Assembly (NCBI RefSeq): GCF_001640025.1
Contig: NC_031674.1
Span: 2,356,001-2,420,000, forward strand
Reading direction: 5' to 3'
DNA from: Sugiyamaella lignohabitans
Lineage: Eukaryota; Ascomycota; Dipodascomycetes; Dipodascales; Trichomonascaceae
Length of the DNA stretch: 64,000 nucleotides
In this document: positions 30,297 through 40,282 of the stretch, piece by piece
Numbering within the stretch: the stretch's first letter is position 1
How the letters are laid out: each line of letters opens with the position of its first letter
Notes under the pieces: generated by a model
What the model was told of the DNA's origin: nothing
The model's input: only the letters and a program-made list of their open reading frames with translations
Databases searched by the model: none
Position numbers and translations under genes: made by a program

Positions 30297-30914
30297 TCAC
30301 GCCGACAGCTCCTCACGCTTCTTCAAGTCAATCAAACCAGAACCAGCATAAACGCTCTCAGCTTGAGAAAACCAGCCGTTAATTTCGTTTACAATCTGGG
30401 TGACAGCAGAAACAAGAACAGGATCAAACTTAGCCTGCAAAGCATTAGCCAGGTTAGTAGTATCGGTGTGAAGGGTGGTAATGTCATTATAGACAAGCCA
30501 ACTGACGCTGACCAGATCGAGAATGGAGTGGTCAAAGACGCTCTTCTTGTCAATGATGGCAACCAAGGTGGTGTTAATGTTAGGGACAAAGCCCAATAAA
30601 GCAGTGGAGATAGTCAAAGTATCAGATTGGCTATAGGCAGTAGGTTGCTTCTTAATGAGGGACGTAGCAGAATTAATTTTGTTGCCCAAAGTAGTAGCAC
30701 CATTTTGAATGTTCAAGAGAGGAACAATATCAAACAGTCCACCATCAAAGTTGTCAACATTAGACTGAAGGCTGACAAGTTGAGATTGAATGGCGCCGAG
30801 GGCAGTGACAACCTGGTTGGCATTAGAAGCGCCAGCAGTGGGTGAAGCTGGGGATGGAGCAGCAAAAGCAGGAACGACTGCAACAGCAGCGGCAAGAAGA
30901 GAAGAAAAGCGCAT
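30297..30914 (-). CDS. Secreted HsbA-like hydrophobic-surface-binding / cell-wall galactomannoprotein family protein
   Basis: A secreted protein of 205 residues. The N-terminus RFSSLLAAAVAVVPAFAAPS is a signal peptide with a likely cleavage after AFA. The rest is an all-helical Ala/Ser/Thr-rich domain of the HsbA family (related to Aspergillus HsbA and the Mp1p cell-wall proteins), which bind hydrophobic surfaces or lipids. Heptad-like stretches such as IQSQLVSLQSNVDNFDGG are characteristic. No GPI-anchor tail is evident. Codon choice appears strongly biased and repeat-poor, suggesting high expression, and a TATA-like tract (tatatata) lies about 100 bp upstream. Confidence 0.82.
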   Translation of the reverse strand: MRFSSLLAAAVAVVPAFAAPSPASPTAGASNANQVVTALGAIQSQLVSLQSNVDNFDGGLFDIVPLLNIQNGATTLGNKINSATSLIKKQPTAYSQSDTLTISTALLGFVPNINTTLVAIIDKKSVFDHSILDLVSVSWLVYNDITTLHTDTTNLANALQAKFDPVLVSAVTQIVNEINGWFSQAESVYAGSGLIDLKKREELSA

Positions 30915-32535
30915 TTTTAGTGGGTATAGAGCAATATTGAAAAAACAGCTAAGAAAGACAAATCTAATTCTGAACAGATTGGCAATTTAAAGGATTATTT
31001 GCTCGATATATATATTTCTTCTCACCCCCCTCACGTTCGTGATGGGCTCACTAGACCATGCATTTCCCACCAAATAGATCTACGCCTTCATCACAACAAA
31101 GCAACGATCGGACGTCAAAAAGAGGGGTCAAGCAAAAACAAGTATTCTATAACATAAGATTTAGGGTATAGTACAGATCTTGCCGTCATGCAATGACAAT
31201 CCCCGGCGTGCACTAACAGCATGTTCACTTCCTCGGGTCGATTTTTCTTACTAATGTGATGGTCTCACGATCGTGGAAAAACAGGCGATCTGCACAAGCG
31301 CCATGCCATGAAATGGGTTGCATAACAAGCGACAACCATTTAGTCCAATTCTTGTATTCCAGTGTCTGAAGCAGTTTATTCTGGGTCTAAAGCATGATTG
31401 ACAATGTATGGTAAGGTTTGAAATGTCTTGGTAATTTTATAAAGTTAACTGTTAAGGAGAACTAGCTATGGAATAGTAATGTTATACCTCGGTCATGGTG
31501 ATCGGCGCAGTACCCCACATTCGCTACCCCTCATGGAAATCCACGTTCTCATGCAAGCAGGTGTCCGAAAGAAGTACCTGTATAACTACAAATCTAGTAT
31601 TTTGGTTTATCGTCCCGCATATGGAAGATTAAGCTCAAAACAACTGATGGCAGTTGTGTTCGTTTACCTGCAAGTTTTAATTACGACAGAAATCGCTGCC
31701 TGTCGCTGGCTGACCATATGTTCAAGCGGCCAAAGATTCGATACGATAAAATCATGCATCACTTAGTCTTGATTCTCAAGAAAAAATATTCTCAAGTTTG
31801 AACTTGGAGAGGGCATCAGATGTCAGAAATATTTAATAAAAAATAATGGCATAACCGAATCCCTGAAACAACCGAATTCTAGCTACTGCCAAGAGCAGTG
31901 TTGAGGCATAGGATTGCCTAAATGGTATTAAGTTGCCGTAGTATAGAATTTTAAGAGACCTGCATTAACCTAGTAATCTCTTCACCCCAGGTATTGGCCG
32001 TTTTGGCCTAACAAACAGTACTAGATCTTTTATTCTAGACCATGACTACCTCGTTTATTACAGGCAACTCATTAGGCAATGTGGCTAGCCGTTTAGTAGG
32101 CCGAGAATAGAGGCGTACGTAAATAGCGGCTAGCTGCGTAGAATATTCGATCAACGGCGAATGATGCACTGACCGATTTCTTCTTTTACCCATTAGCATT
32201 ACGGGCAAGTATTTGATGTGACATATCCACCCAACCTTCACGATAATAATAATGAGCAAGACAAGGGCAACAACTGTGACAAAGGTAACAGTCAACGGCA
32301 ATTGAAGGAAGGTAGTGAATATCCCTCAAACCTTAATTTGAGAAAAAATTCAACTTAAAAAAAATTGTAAAAAAGTCCTTTTATCTACCAGGGATAGAAA
32401 TATGGCTCATCTGTTTGAGTTCATAATTGGGTGCGCATATCTCCATCAGAATACCCTGTAAGAGCAGATATATTTTGTAATTGATCAATTTTATACAAAT
32501 CATATAATGAACTATAGAACATATAAATTTTCAGG
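30915..32535. other. Long gene-less stretch between the HsbA-like gene and HGD
   Basis: About 1.6 kb. It holds the HsbA-like promoter and the 3' end of HGD. A plus-strand ATG frame at 31479-31766 (95 residues, starts MLYLGHGDRRSTPHSLP) has no recognisable domain. A minus-strand frame at 32035-32301 encodes a very hydrophobic segment (VTVVALVLLIIIIVKVGWI) then a basic region, but has no ATG at its head. I accept neither as a gene; one could be an exon or a remnant. Confidence 0.4.
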
Positions 32536-33951
32536 TTACTTCTGTGGATTAACAAAATGTTTCTTGATAGGCAGCCAGCTGTGTTCATTGTATGTAGACT
32601 GGACTTTATTGCACTCGGTAAGGCCATAGGTAGTCAGGCCCAACATGAGACTTGTCTCAAACATAAATGCAATGGAACCAGTACCAACTTTTTGGGGTTT
32701 GAGATCAGCCTTTGACGCCTTTTCGTAAGTAGCTGCATCAGGGCCATGTGAGGACATAACATTATGCAATGACGCACCCCCTGGTACAAAACCTCCTCCC
32801 TCTTTGGCGTCATAGTTACCACAAATTAGACCCATGAACTCGGCCATTGTGTTTCGGTGAAACCATGGAGGGCGGAATGTGTGCTCCTGAACTAGCCATC
32901 TAGGTGGGAAAATGACAAAATCCGCAATTGCGGTACCTACATGTTCACTTTGTACTGTCAAGACAGTAAAAATACTAGGGTCCGGATGGTCAAAAGAAAC
33001 TGATCCAATAGTGTTGAACTTACCCAAGTCGTATTTGTATGGATAATAAAGGCCATGCCAACCAACTACATCAAATGGGCTGTGGTTTTGGGTGTATTGG
33101 AATAGATTACCACCAAACTTTCCCAGAATCTTGTGAGGTTCATCATTTTCTTCGAAAGCTGCTACAGGTGCCTGAAAATCTCTAGCATTAGCAAGACAAT
33201 TAGAACCAATTGGTCCCAATTCCGGAAGTTCAAAATGTCCAGAAAACACTTCCAGGATATATCCGCGAATAGGTCCAGACGGAAGCTTTACCTTGTACCT
33301 AATTCCTCTAGGAATTACTACAATTTCTTGAGGTCGTACATAAAGATTTCCCAATTCAGTTTGAATATCAAGTTCTCCTTGTTGAGGAACTATGAGAAAA
33401 TCACCGTCAGCATTATAGAAAGCTTCATTACCCATTGACTTGGACGCTCCATAAGCATAAATAGCCAGACCCTTTTTTACTCGAGGATCACCTGATGCAC
33501 TGACCAACCTCAAGCCATCAACAAAAGTTTCGCTTTCAACAACATCGAAAGGGTCCCATCTTAGTTGGTTTGGAACGTATTGTAATTCATCAAACCCAGC
33601 TGGAGCCTTGTTGCTGCCATCCGAAGAAGCCCAAGGTGCCTTGACACTCTCGGGATTCGGATGTGAAGCACCTGGAATCACACGATACAGCCAGCTCTGT
33701 TTGTTTTCATGTCGAGGAGCAGTGAAGGCGGTACCTGACAGCTTTTCTGAATAAAGCCCGTAAGGAGCCTCCTGGGGACTATTTTGACCAACTGGCAGTG
33801 CGCCTTCAATAGCCTCAGTCCTATTCAATGTTAGCACTAAGATTTATCACACAATCAAATTCCTTAGATTGTTATCAACATACTCATGATAAGAATTAAA
33901 TCCCACTTGATATTTGTAGGGATCCTTAGTAGTAAAGTTTGAACCCACCAT
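32536..33951 (-). CDS. HGD: Homogentisate 1,2-dioxygenase (spliced)
   Basis: A cytosolic non-haem iron enzyme that opens the ring of homogentisate to maleylacetoacetate. The gene is complement(join(32536..33820, 33884..33951)), 450 residues. The 63-nt intron has a GTATGT donor, gtgctaac branch site and TAG acceptor. Exon 1 supplies [14 protein letters not shown], the expected N-terminus before [19 protein letters not shown]. The iron ligands are visible: His in RPPWFHRN, Glu in MAEFMGL and His in SSHGPD. Length and order match the family end to end. It is the first gene of the aromatic-acid cluster, and its promoter carries paired TTCCGC/GCGGAA elements and three CCCCAC sites. Confidence 0.96.
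33821..33883 (-). other. Spliceosomal intron in HGD
   Basis: A 63-nt phase-2 intron with GTATGT donor, gctaac branch site and TAG acceptor on the minus strand. It splits the Glu codon (GA|G) that joins the first conserved block to the second. Confidence 0.9.
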
Positions 33952-34674
33952 CTTGTATACGTAATGTCCTGTCTATCCTGACCTCCAAGCCATAGGCCAC
34001 TCAAATCATTATAAATAGGCCGACGGTAGCTATATATATGGTTCCAGAATACGCCCGAGACAACCGCCACTAGTCATATCCCTGCTCCCCACAAAAAACT
34101 GTCAGTGCAGCCGTATAGATTAGGTGTGTAATTCCGCACATGGGCGCGGAACGACATGATCTGATGATACATGACATGCCGTGAAGGAAATTGATGAACC
34201 CCACACACGCAGCGCAATGTTGAATTCAGTGAAATAGGGTTGTCCGGCAACCTCGATAAAATTAAGTATTATCGTATTATCAAGCAAAGAAACAGGACGC
34301 GCTTGGTAATAGCGGAATTATTAGGTTGGCTACATAAAAGCTCCAGACTGTCAGTGGAAGCTTGAGACTAGCGTTTATTCAGCCAAAGGCGCGATATGCA
34401 TCAATACCCCACATATGAGCTCGGAAACGTCAGATATCGGGTATAGACGGCACCATTTGCGCAACCGCTTGAAACTAAATGGCTATATCTCGGGCATAAA
34501 ACTGCTGAGTTTCTTAGCTATTGGCAAGTTTATTTTTCTCTTTAAGTAATATTCTGTGATTTATAATCGGATAATTGAATTATACGCTTCTTGTTATTTA
34601 CATATCATACATATAGTAAAATCCCGAAATGCAATACGCCAGGTAAGGATAATAGAAGACTGAAATTGCAAACT
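33952..34674. promoter_or_regulatory. HGD promoter and 3' flank of the P450 gene
   Basis: A 723-bp spacer. It carries TTCCGC (34132-34137), GCGGAA (34146-34151 and 34312-34317) and three CCCCAC (GTGGGG) hexamers at 34087-34092, 34199-34204 and 34407-34412. No gene is visible. Confidence 0.55.
34132..34151. promoter_or_regulatory. Inverted TTCCGC...GCGGAA element in the HGD promoter
   Basis: TTCCGC and GCGGAA lie as an inverted pair with an 8-bp spacer, 181-200 bp upstream of the HGD start. The orientation is everted relative to the palindromes at 36437 and 37628. Each half contains a CGG/CCG triplet, the usual recognition unit of zinc-cluster factors. Confidence 0.5.
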
Positions 34675-36258
34675 TTATACGGTGCAGGGAACATGATTGT
34701 TAAGGGCTTCTTTGAGAATCTCTTCGTTTCGGGGTACAAAGAAAACTTTGTATCTCTTGGGAGTAGAAACCAATGAAGTTGGATCATCAACACCAGTTAG
34801 AGGATTAATGTCCACATTATCAGACAGTTTAATTTCGAAACTAGAAATTAAACGCATGAATAGCAAATATAATTCTCGATTTCCTAGTAGAAATCCCGCG
34901 CACATACGTGATCCTTGGCCATACGTAAAAATCGGATCAGTCAGGTTATTAAGGAATCTCTCGGGGCGGAATTCGTAAGGATCATCGAACAATTCCGGAT
35001 CCATATTGCATGCCCAGGAATTTAGGAAAATGAGAGCGTCTTTAGGTATCTTTTTACCCTCGAACATAAATGGGGTTTCAACAGTGCGAGGCAGTGCCAG
35101 TCTCAGTGGATTGTAGAATCTTAGACATTCTCGCACTAAAGCTACGACATATGCACACTTTTGATCTTCCAGAGGGTCACACAAAACTTCACTCTCGGCA
35201 AAGTTCTCACGAATTGCTGACAGTGCCTTCTCCTGAATATCAGGACGTGCTGCCAGCAGCGCACATGCCCATACCACGAGAGTCGTAATAGTATCTAAGC
35301 CTCCGGAGACCATTGTCAAGCTTATAGACATCAACTCGGCAGCATTAAGCTTAGCCTCTGGATCAAGAAGAACATTTGCTTGTATACAAGGTTTGTATGT
35401 CTTGTTGGCAATTTTCTCGTCAAGTTCCTTATTCATTCTCTTCAGATAAACATCTCTCCGGTGGCGCATCTCAACTGCTTTTTGAGATCCTGAATTGAAA
35501 GGATTAAGCCTGTAAAGAGGAACGTAGTCTTGTAAGTTTCCTGTAGTACTTCTGAAACGAGAAACATATTCTTCAACTTCAGTTATTTCAGCAAACAATG
35601 GATCATTCAAACTGTCAATCCGCGTTCCCCAATTAAGAGTCAGTGATAAATTTAAACTGAGCCTCTGAATGATAGGTAGCGGATCAACTGCAACGGTTCC
35701 CGCTTTTCCAATAACATAGCAGTCTTTAATAAACTCCTTTGTTTCAAGGTCAACATGTGGCATATAAGACTGAACAGCGGGTCTGTTAAGAGCACTTGCA
35801 GCAGCCTTTCGACGCCTTTTCAATGACTCGTCCATAGGAGATGTTCCAATAGTAAACCCTGCGGTCGAGGACACAACCTTATGAAATGTATACATCTTGG
35901 GCCTGGAGTTGGTCTGTCTTGAGTTGGTAAGGAAAATTTCTCGTGCTTTAGAAGCGGAGTTTACTACCAAAACAGGGATATTTCCAAGTTGAATTTGGAA
36001 AACTGGTCCAAACTTTTTAGACCACAATCTATATGTTTCTGGTGCATTTTTTGAAATCTGTGGAATATTTCCATAGATTGGATAACCTACTGGACCAGAG
36101 AACCCCTTGTATCGGATATTGTATCTCCAGAACTCGTTGATAATAACATAACCTAAAAGTGCCAATAGCGGCGCCAGAAGTGGGATCAAAGCAGGGTATT
36201 TTGTTGAGATCTGAACGAGATCAGCAGTTGCTTGTTGGATAATTTCTGTTAATGCCAT
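34675..36258 (-). CDS. Cytochrome P450, CYP504-type phenylacetate hydroxylase
   Basis: A microsomal P450 of 527 residues. The N-terminus has a membrane anchor (ALIPLLAPLLALLGYVII). The I-helix motif is SGGLDTITT, ExxR is in VRECLRF, and the haem loop is FTYGQGSRMCAG (Cys453). Blocks such as YTFHKVVSSTAGFTIGTSP, RRRKAAASALNRPAVQSY, TLNWGTRIDS and RFRSTTGNLQDYVPL closely match the CYP504 proteins of Aspergillus (PhacA/PhacB), which hydroxylate phenylacetate at C2 or 3-hydroxyphenylacetate at C6. With HGD beside it, the product would feed homogentisate. I cannot tell the A from the B subfamily. The promoter has a perfect GCGGAA-N4-TTCCGC palindrome. Confidence 0.92.
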   Translation of the reverse strand: MALTEIIQQATADLVQISTKYPALIPLLAPLLALLGYVIINEFWRYNIRYKGFSGPVGYPIYGNIPQISKNAPETYRLWSKKFGPVFQIQLGNIPVLVVNSASKAREIFLTNSRQTNSRPKMYTFHKVVSSTAGFTIGTSPMDESLKRRRKAAASALNRPAVQSYMPHVDLETKEFIKDCYVIGKAGTVAVDPLPIIQRLSLNLSLTLNWGTRIDSLNDPLFAEITEVEEYVSRFRSTTGNLQDYVPLYRLNPFNSGSQKAVEMRHRRDVYLKRMNKELDEKIANKTYKPCIQANVLLDPEAKLNAAELMSISLTMVSGGLDTITTLVVWACALLAARPDIQEKALSAIRENFAESEVLCDPLEDQKCAYVVALVRECLRFYNPLRLALPRTVETPFMFEGKKIPKDALIFLNSWACNMDPELFDDPYEFRPERFLNNLTDPIFTYGQGSRMCAGFLLGNRELYLLFMRLISSFEIKLSDNVDINPLTGVDDPTSLVSTPKRYKVFFVPRNEEILKEALNNHVPCTV

Positions 36259-36757
36259 GGCTAGCGATTGTACAATAAACTTCCACTGACCATAGGCAGG
36301 TTGCCCTATATATAGCTTATCACTTCGAATTGCATAGAGGGATCAGACGATTTGTCAGTTCAACTATTATGTGCAATAGTCGGCCGCCCATGAGTGCTAT
36401 TATTTAGCCGAAACTTTTGTCGTCGCCATTAGAAGCGCGGAATGCTTTCCGCACTTGATAACCTGACAAATGTCCTAGCTTTTATGGGGTTTCCGCACTC
36501 TACTTAGCCTTTTCCGCTCTGATCGTCATCGACCCCACAAAATAGATCGCCAACTTGCATAATCATTCTTTTGCTGACGTATCTTATCTGACATGTCGTT
36601 AATAGGAACAACTAGGATGATCACATTAGTTTTTGATTTTGCAGTGTTCAATTGGTTCATTCTAGCTATCGAATTAAAAGATAGAACTGAGAAGGGTCCA
36701 GAAGGCTTCTAGGTAGTCAGATTATAGGCTTAGTCAATTATCAATGTCTACATGGTA
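36259..36757. promoter_or_regulatory. CYP504 promoter and 3' flank of the SDR gene
   Basis: A 499-bp spacer with four TTCCGC/GCGGAA hexamers (36437-36442, 36447-36452, 36491-36496, 36512-36517) and one CCCCAC at 36533-36538, all 179-281 bp upstream of the P450 start. No gene is visible. Confidence 0.55.
36437..36452. promoter_or_regulatory. GCGGAA-N4-TTCCGC palindrome in the CYP504 promoter
   Basis: A perfect inverted repeat with spacer TGCT, which is also CGG-N8-CCG. It begins 179 bp upstream of the P450 start. The same element with a different spacer occurs in the SDR promoter. It is a candidate operator for a dimeric zinc-cluster activator. Confidence 0.6.
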
Positions 36758-37516
36758 CTAAATTAGTGACATACCACTATCTACGGAAATGACAGCACCT
36801 GTCATACTCTTATTCTTAACAACTGAAATAAACATATCAGCATTGTCTTCCAAGGAAGAAGTGTATTTGAGAGGCAAGCTATTTTCGATGTGAGCAATGC
36901 GCTCAGCACCGAAACGCTGGCCCCACTCAGTAAGTAGCAAACCGGGACAAATCACGTTTACACGAGACTTTGGACCATGGGCTTTGGCAAGACACTTAGC
37001 TAGATGAATTGATCCAGCCTTGGATACTGAGTAAGGAATTGAGCTTCCACCTGGTTTCAACCCAGCTGCCGATGCAGTAATGATGAACGAACCGCCGTCC
37101 GCATTTTTCTCAAAGTGTGGTTTTGCTTCTCTAAATAGGTAGAAATGAGCCTTTACATTAATCGCAAAAGTTTTATCGAGGTCTTCAGCACTGACACCAT
37201 CCAAATCAGCGAAATTGATGATTCGAGTCCAACCCGCATTGGAGATTAGAATGTCGAGTCCTCCTAATTGCTTTACAGTTTCAGCCACAAGTTCCTTACA
37301 GGCCTGCTCTTGAGATACATCTCCTTGTAGAGTCAATGCCTTCACCTTGTGGGTAGCTTTTACGGACTCGACCAGCTCTTCTGCTCTATCACGAGAAGCA
37401 GAGTAATTGACTGCGACATGGCAGCCTTGAGCAGCTAATTGCCTTACAATCTCAGCACCAAGTCCAGCTGATCCTCCTGTTACAAGTGCTATTTTTCCAG
37501 CTAATGAAAGAACCAT
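36758..37516 (-). CDS. Short-chain dehydrogenase/reductase in the aromatic-acid cluster
   Basis: A classical SDR of 252 residues. The cofactor motif TGGSAGLG is at 13-20, NAG is at 93-95, Asn120 is in place, and the catalytic Tyr162 and Lys166 lie in YSVSK. The segment after the first beta-strands (NYSASRDRAEEL) has Ser/Arg and suggests NADP. The closest general type is 3-oxoacyl-ACP reductase-like SDRs, but the substrate is unknown. It shares the cluster's palindromic promoter element, so it probably serves the same pathway, perhaps acting on an aromatic aldehyde, alcohol or hydroxy acid that feeds phenylacetate. That role is inference. ATG at 37516. Confidence 0.88.
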   Translation of the reverse strand: MVLSLAGKIALVTGGSAGLGAEIVRQLAAQGCHVAVNYSASRDRAEELVESVKATHKVKALTLQGDVSQEQACKELVAETVKQLGGLDILISNAGWTRIINFADLDGVSAEDLDKTFAINVKAHFYLFREAKPHFEKNADGGSFIITASAAGLKPGGSSIPYSVSKAGSIHLAKCLAKAHGPKSRVNVICPGLLLTEWGQRFGAERIAHIENSLPLKYTSSLEDNADMFISVVKNKSMTGAVISVDSGMSLI

Positions 37517-38656
37517 TTTAAAATCGGTAGTTGAGTGTAGAAGAATTGGAGGAGAAAGATATTATCAAATTCAAGTTTTGAACCGAGAACGAACGGAGAA
37601 GATAAGGGTTCATGATGTAGATCTATCGCGGAATGAATTCCGCACTCGTATCCCCCACATGACAACGCGGTTACAATTATTTATCTGTAAAAGTTCCACA
37701 TTACCAAGCAAAGACTTCAAGAAGACCAATTTGTATGATCCCTCGGGTATTGACTAACAAAGTTCATCAATATAAGGCTATTTTCTTAGTGACTACGTGC
37801 TCAAGTTCCCTTTGAAATCATCTTGTCAAGAGTATTTCAAGCTATGCCTGCTTCAACCAGCTTCTTTGAGTTCTATCGGGTAACGGTTTGAATGGAGCGA
37901 TTGGTCCTGACAGGTGTCAGCTCCCCTCTTATGCCCTCCCCCCGCCTACTGGCGCTTCGATAAGTGCAGATCCTTTTTGCAGAATCTGTTTATCTTGCAT
38001 AAAAATATGAGGGGTTTCTTAGAAGGCGTAATTGATGAACTCTAAATTCGGTCTATTTTCTAGGAAGGTAGCATTGGTCGGACAAGTAATTATCCAGGAA
38101 CTGGGCCTGATAAGTCCGCAGGCACTGGCACATCTGTCTAAATGCATCCGCTCAATAGCCCTGCACATTGCTCCTTGGCCCGACGAGAATTCATGTCTCA
38201 GGATATTACAACGCCTTAGCTTCGCGTTCAGATCCTCCGTCTATGCCGGTGGTTCTTAGTAACTTCCCCCCTTCAATCGTTCTTTATACTGGTAACTCTC
38301 ATCTTATATAGGATACTGGGCATAAGCTGTTCCCGACCATTTAGCCCTAAAGGGCTCAGGCTTTTCTTGTTCATTTTGCTTTTGCAGGTGTGAAAAAAAT
38401 GCTCTAATTACTGCTGATTGAATGGTCGAGAACAAAATAGCAGGTTGTGGGGGTGATTCCTATTCTGTACAGGGGGGTAGTACTAGCTTGCCCAGCGGAA
38501 AAATGCAAACATTTAAAGTCATAACTAGGAAGATCGAAAGAGGGGTACTCGTTACCGGTTTCGAGATCTCATATAATTGGTTACGGAATTATAAATATAT
38601 AATAGAGTCAGCTTCGTTTGCTTCATTGGTGAGTTTTCAACACTAATTGCAAAAAA
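37517..38656. promoter_or_regulatory. Divergent promoter region between the SDR and MFS genes
   Basis: A 1.14-kb divergent spacer. It has a GCGGAA-N4-TTCCGC palindrome at 37628-37643, CCCCAC at 37653-37658 and GCGGAA at 38495-38500. Two short open frames (38032-38259 and 38422-38646) have no domain and are probably chance. Confidence 0.5.
37628..37643. promoter_or_regulatory. GCGGAA-N4-TTCCGC palindrome in the SDR promoter
   Basis: A perfect inverted repeat with spacer TGAA (CGG-N8-CCG), 112 bp upstream of the SDR start. A GTGGGG site follows 10 bp away. Confidence 0.6.
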
Positions 38657-40282
38657 ATGTCTAATCAAGTATCAACTCGAATACAAGCAGAAGCAATCCA
38701 TGAGTTGGAAATTGACATGCCTCCGGGAACGGAGTTAATGAGAGATACAACACACATTCACCTCACAAAAAGCCACAATAGTGTTCTAGTCCCTCAACCG
38801 TCCAACGATATAAACGATCCTTTAAATTGGTCCAAAAAATGGAAGTTTATATTGATGGTTGGCCAGTTTTTAACGGCAATGGTTCACCAGATAGGTGGTC
38901 TCTCCGTAGCTCCCCAGGTCCCTTACTATATGGAAACCTACGACCGGTCTCTGAACGATGTGTTGAATTTCATTGGTATTTATATTATTACTACTGGCCT
39001 GTCAACAATTTTTTGGGTTGGTGCTAGTACTAAAGTCGGGAGACGACCGATACTGTTGACCAGTTGTGGTCTTGGTATCTTTGTCGCATTATGGAGAGCT
39101 TTGGCTACCTCTTATCGATCGCAAATGGCAGCGGCTGCAATCCATGGTATAGCATCTGGTCCAGCACAAACTGTCAGCGGGCAGCTGGTATCAGATGTCA
39201 TGTTTCTGCACGAACGTGGATTGTATATGGGCCTCTTTTCGTTCGCTTTCTTTGCTGCTATGACCATAGGACCCGTAATCGCAGGGGTGATGTCAGAGCG
39301 CTATGGATGGAGAAGCTTTTGGTGGCTTGATTTCGGCCTGTACATCTTTCTTTTTGTCTGGACACTCTTTCTAATCCCGGAGACAAAATGGAATAGGTCG
39401 AACAATGTCATGGAGAATTCTCCTGATGGTGTGACTGAAGTGTCTGTGAAGGGTTCAGTTGACAATAGCATAGAGAAGGTTACATCATTGAATGAGGACA
39501 TTATTATTGTAGATGAATTTCTCTATAAAGGAAGTCCATCAAGAAAACAGTTCGGAATATCCCATCTTGATAGAACGGCTAGGAAGCGGGATATGCTTAG
39601 ACCATTTTGGGTTCCTTTCAAACTATTCTTCTTCCCGATAGTGCTATGGGCTGGATTTGTTTACAGTGGCAGTGCCAGTATATTTCTTGTTGTCAACCTT
39701 ACCCAGTCCGATAATTTTGCGGCGTCCCCTTATAATTTCTCGTCTTCTTCGGTTGGGTTCACTAATTTTGCAACTTTAGGTGGTATTTTTATAGGGTTAG
39801 TTACTTCTGGACCATTATCAGATTGGCTTTGTAGGTGGTCCACAAAGAGAAATAACGGAATCAGAGAGCCAGAGATGCGATTGCCTGCCCTAATCCCTTT
39901 TGCTCTTTGTCAACTATTGGGTATCGTCATAATAGCTCTTGGATACGAATATAAATGGAAGTGGCCAATAATAGTTATTATTGGCTATGGCTTAGTCGGG
40001 ATTCAAGTAGCCAGTGTTACTACTATTGCGGCTACTTATGCAGTTGATGGTTATCGCGCTGTTACAGGAGACATTTTTGTTCTAGCATCGCTAATCAAGG
40101 ATCTTTATGCCTATGGACTCTCTAAATGGCTACCAACTTGGATCCAAGAGGTCGGTTACAAAACACCTATATTAGTTGCTCTCGCTGTAGCTTTTATACC
40201 GATTCTACTGGGTGTATTGTTGTATTTCTTCGGGAAATCCCTTAGAAAACTATCAAGAAATAGTTTTGTTCATGATTTTTAA
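38657..40282 (+). CDS. MFS transporter (DHA1-like) in the aromatic-acid cluster
   Basis: A 12-helix major-facilitator protein of 541 residues. A soluble N-terminus ends in NDPLNWSKKWK, the usual entry to the first helix in fungal DHA1-type carriers. The loop 2-3 signature is GASTKVGRRPILL. The PESPR-like end of helix 6 reads LIPETKWNR, followed by a long charged central loop (about 245-310). The second half ends with helices that include ALAVAFIPILLGVLLYFFG. The carrier's place between the SDR and fumarylacetoacetase suggests uptake or efflux of phenylacetate, a hydroxyphenylacetate or homogentisate; the substrate is not readable from sequence. One GCGGAA half-site lies 157 bp upstream. ATG at 38657. 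Confidence 0.88.
   Translation: MSNQVSTRIQAEAIHELEIDMPPGTELMRDTTHIHLTKSHNSVLVPQPSNDINDPLNWSKKWKFILMVGQFLTAMVHQIGGLSVAPQVPYYMETYDRSLNDVLNFIGIYIITTGLSTIFWVGASTKVGRRPILLTSCGLGIFVALWRALATSYRSQMAAAAIHGIASGPAQTVSGQLVSDVMFLHERGLYMGLFSFAFFAAMTIGPVIAGVMSERYGWRSFWWLDFGLYIFLFVWTLFLIPETKWNRSNNVMENSPDGVTEVSVKGSVDNSIEKVTSLNEDIIIVDEFLYKGSPSRKQFGISHLDRTARKRDMLRPFWVPFKLFFFPIVLWAGFVYSGSASIFLVVNLTQSDNFAASPYNFSSSSVGFTNFATLGGIFIGLVTSGPLSDWLCRWSTKRNNGIREPEMRLPALIPFALCQLLGIVIIALGYEYKWKWPIIVIIGYGLVGIQVASVTTIAATYAVDGYRAVTGDIFVLASLIKDLYAYGLSKWLPTWIQEVGYKTPILVALAVAFIPILLGVLLYFFGKSLRKLSRNSFVHDF

Noticed and set aside
30273..30990. Plus-strand open frames over the HsbA-like gene
   Set aside because: They are mirror frames of a strongly biased real gene with a signal peptide on the minus strand.
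31479..31766. 95-codon ATG frame in the spacer upstream of HGD's 3' end
   Set aside because: There is no recognisable domain, no promoter-like context and a composition like noncoding sequence. Kept only as a note on the region.
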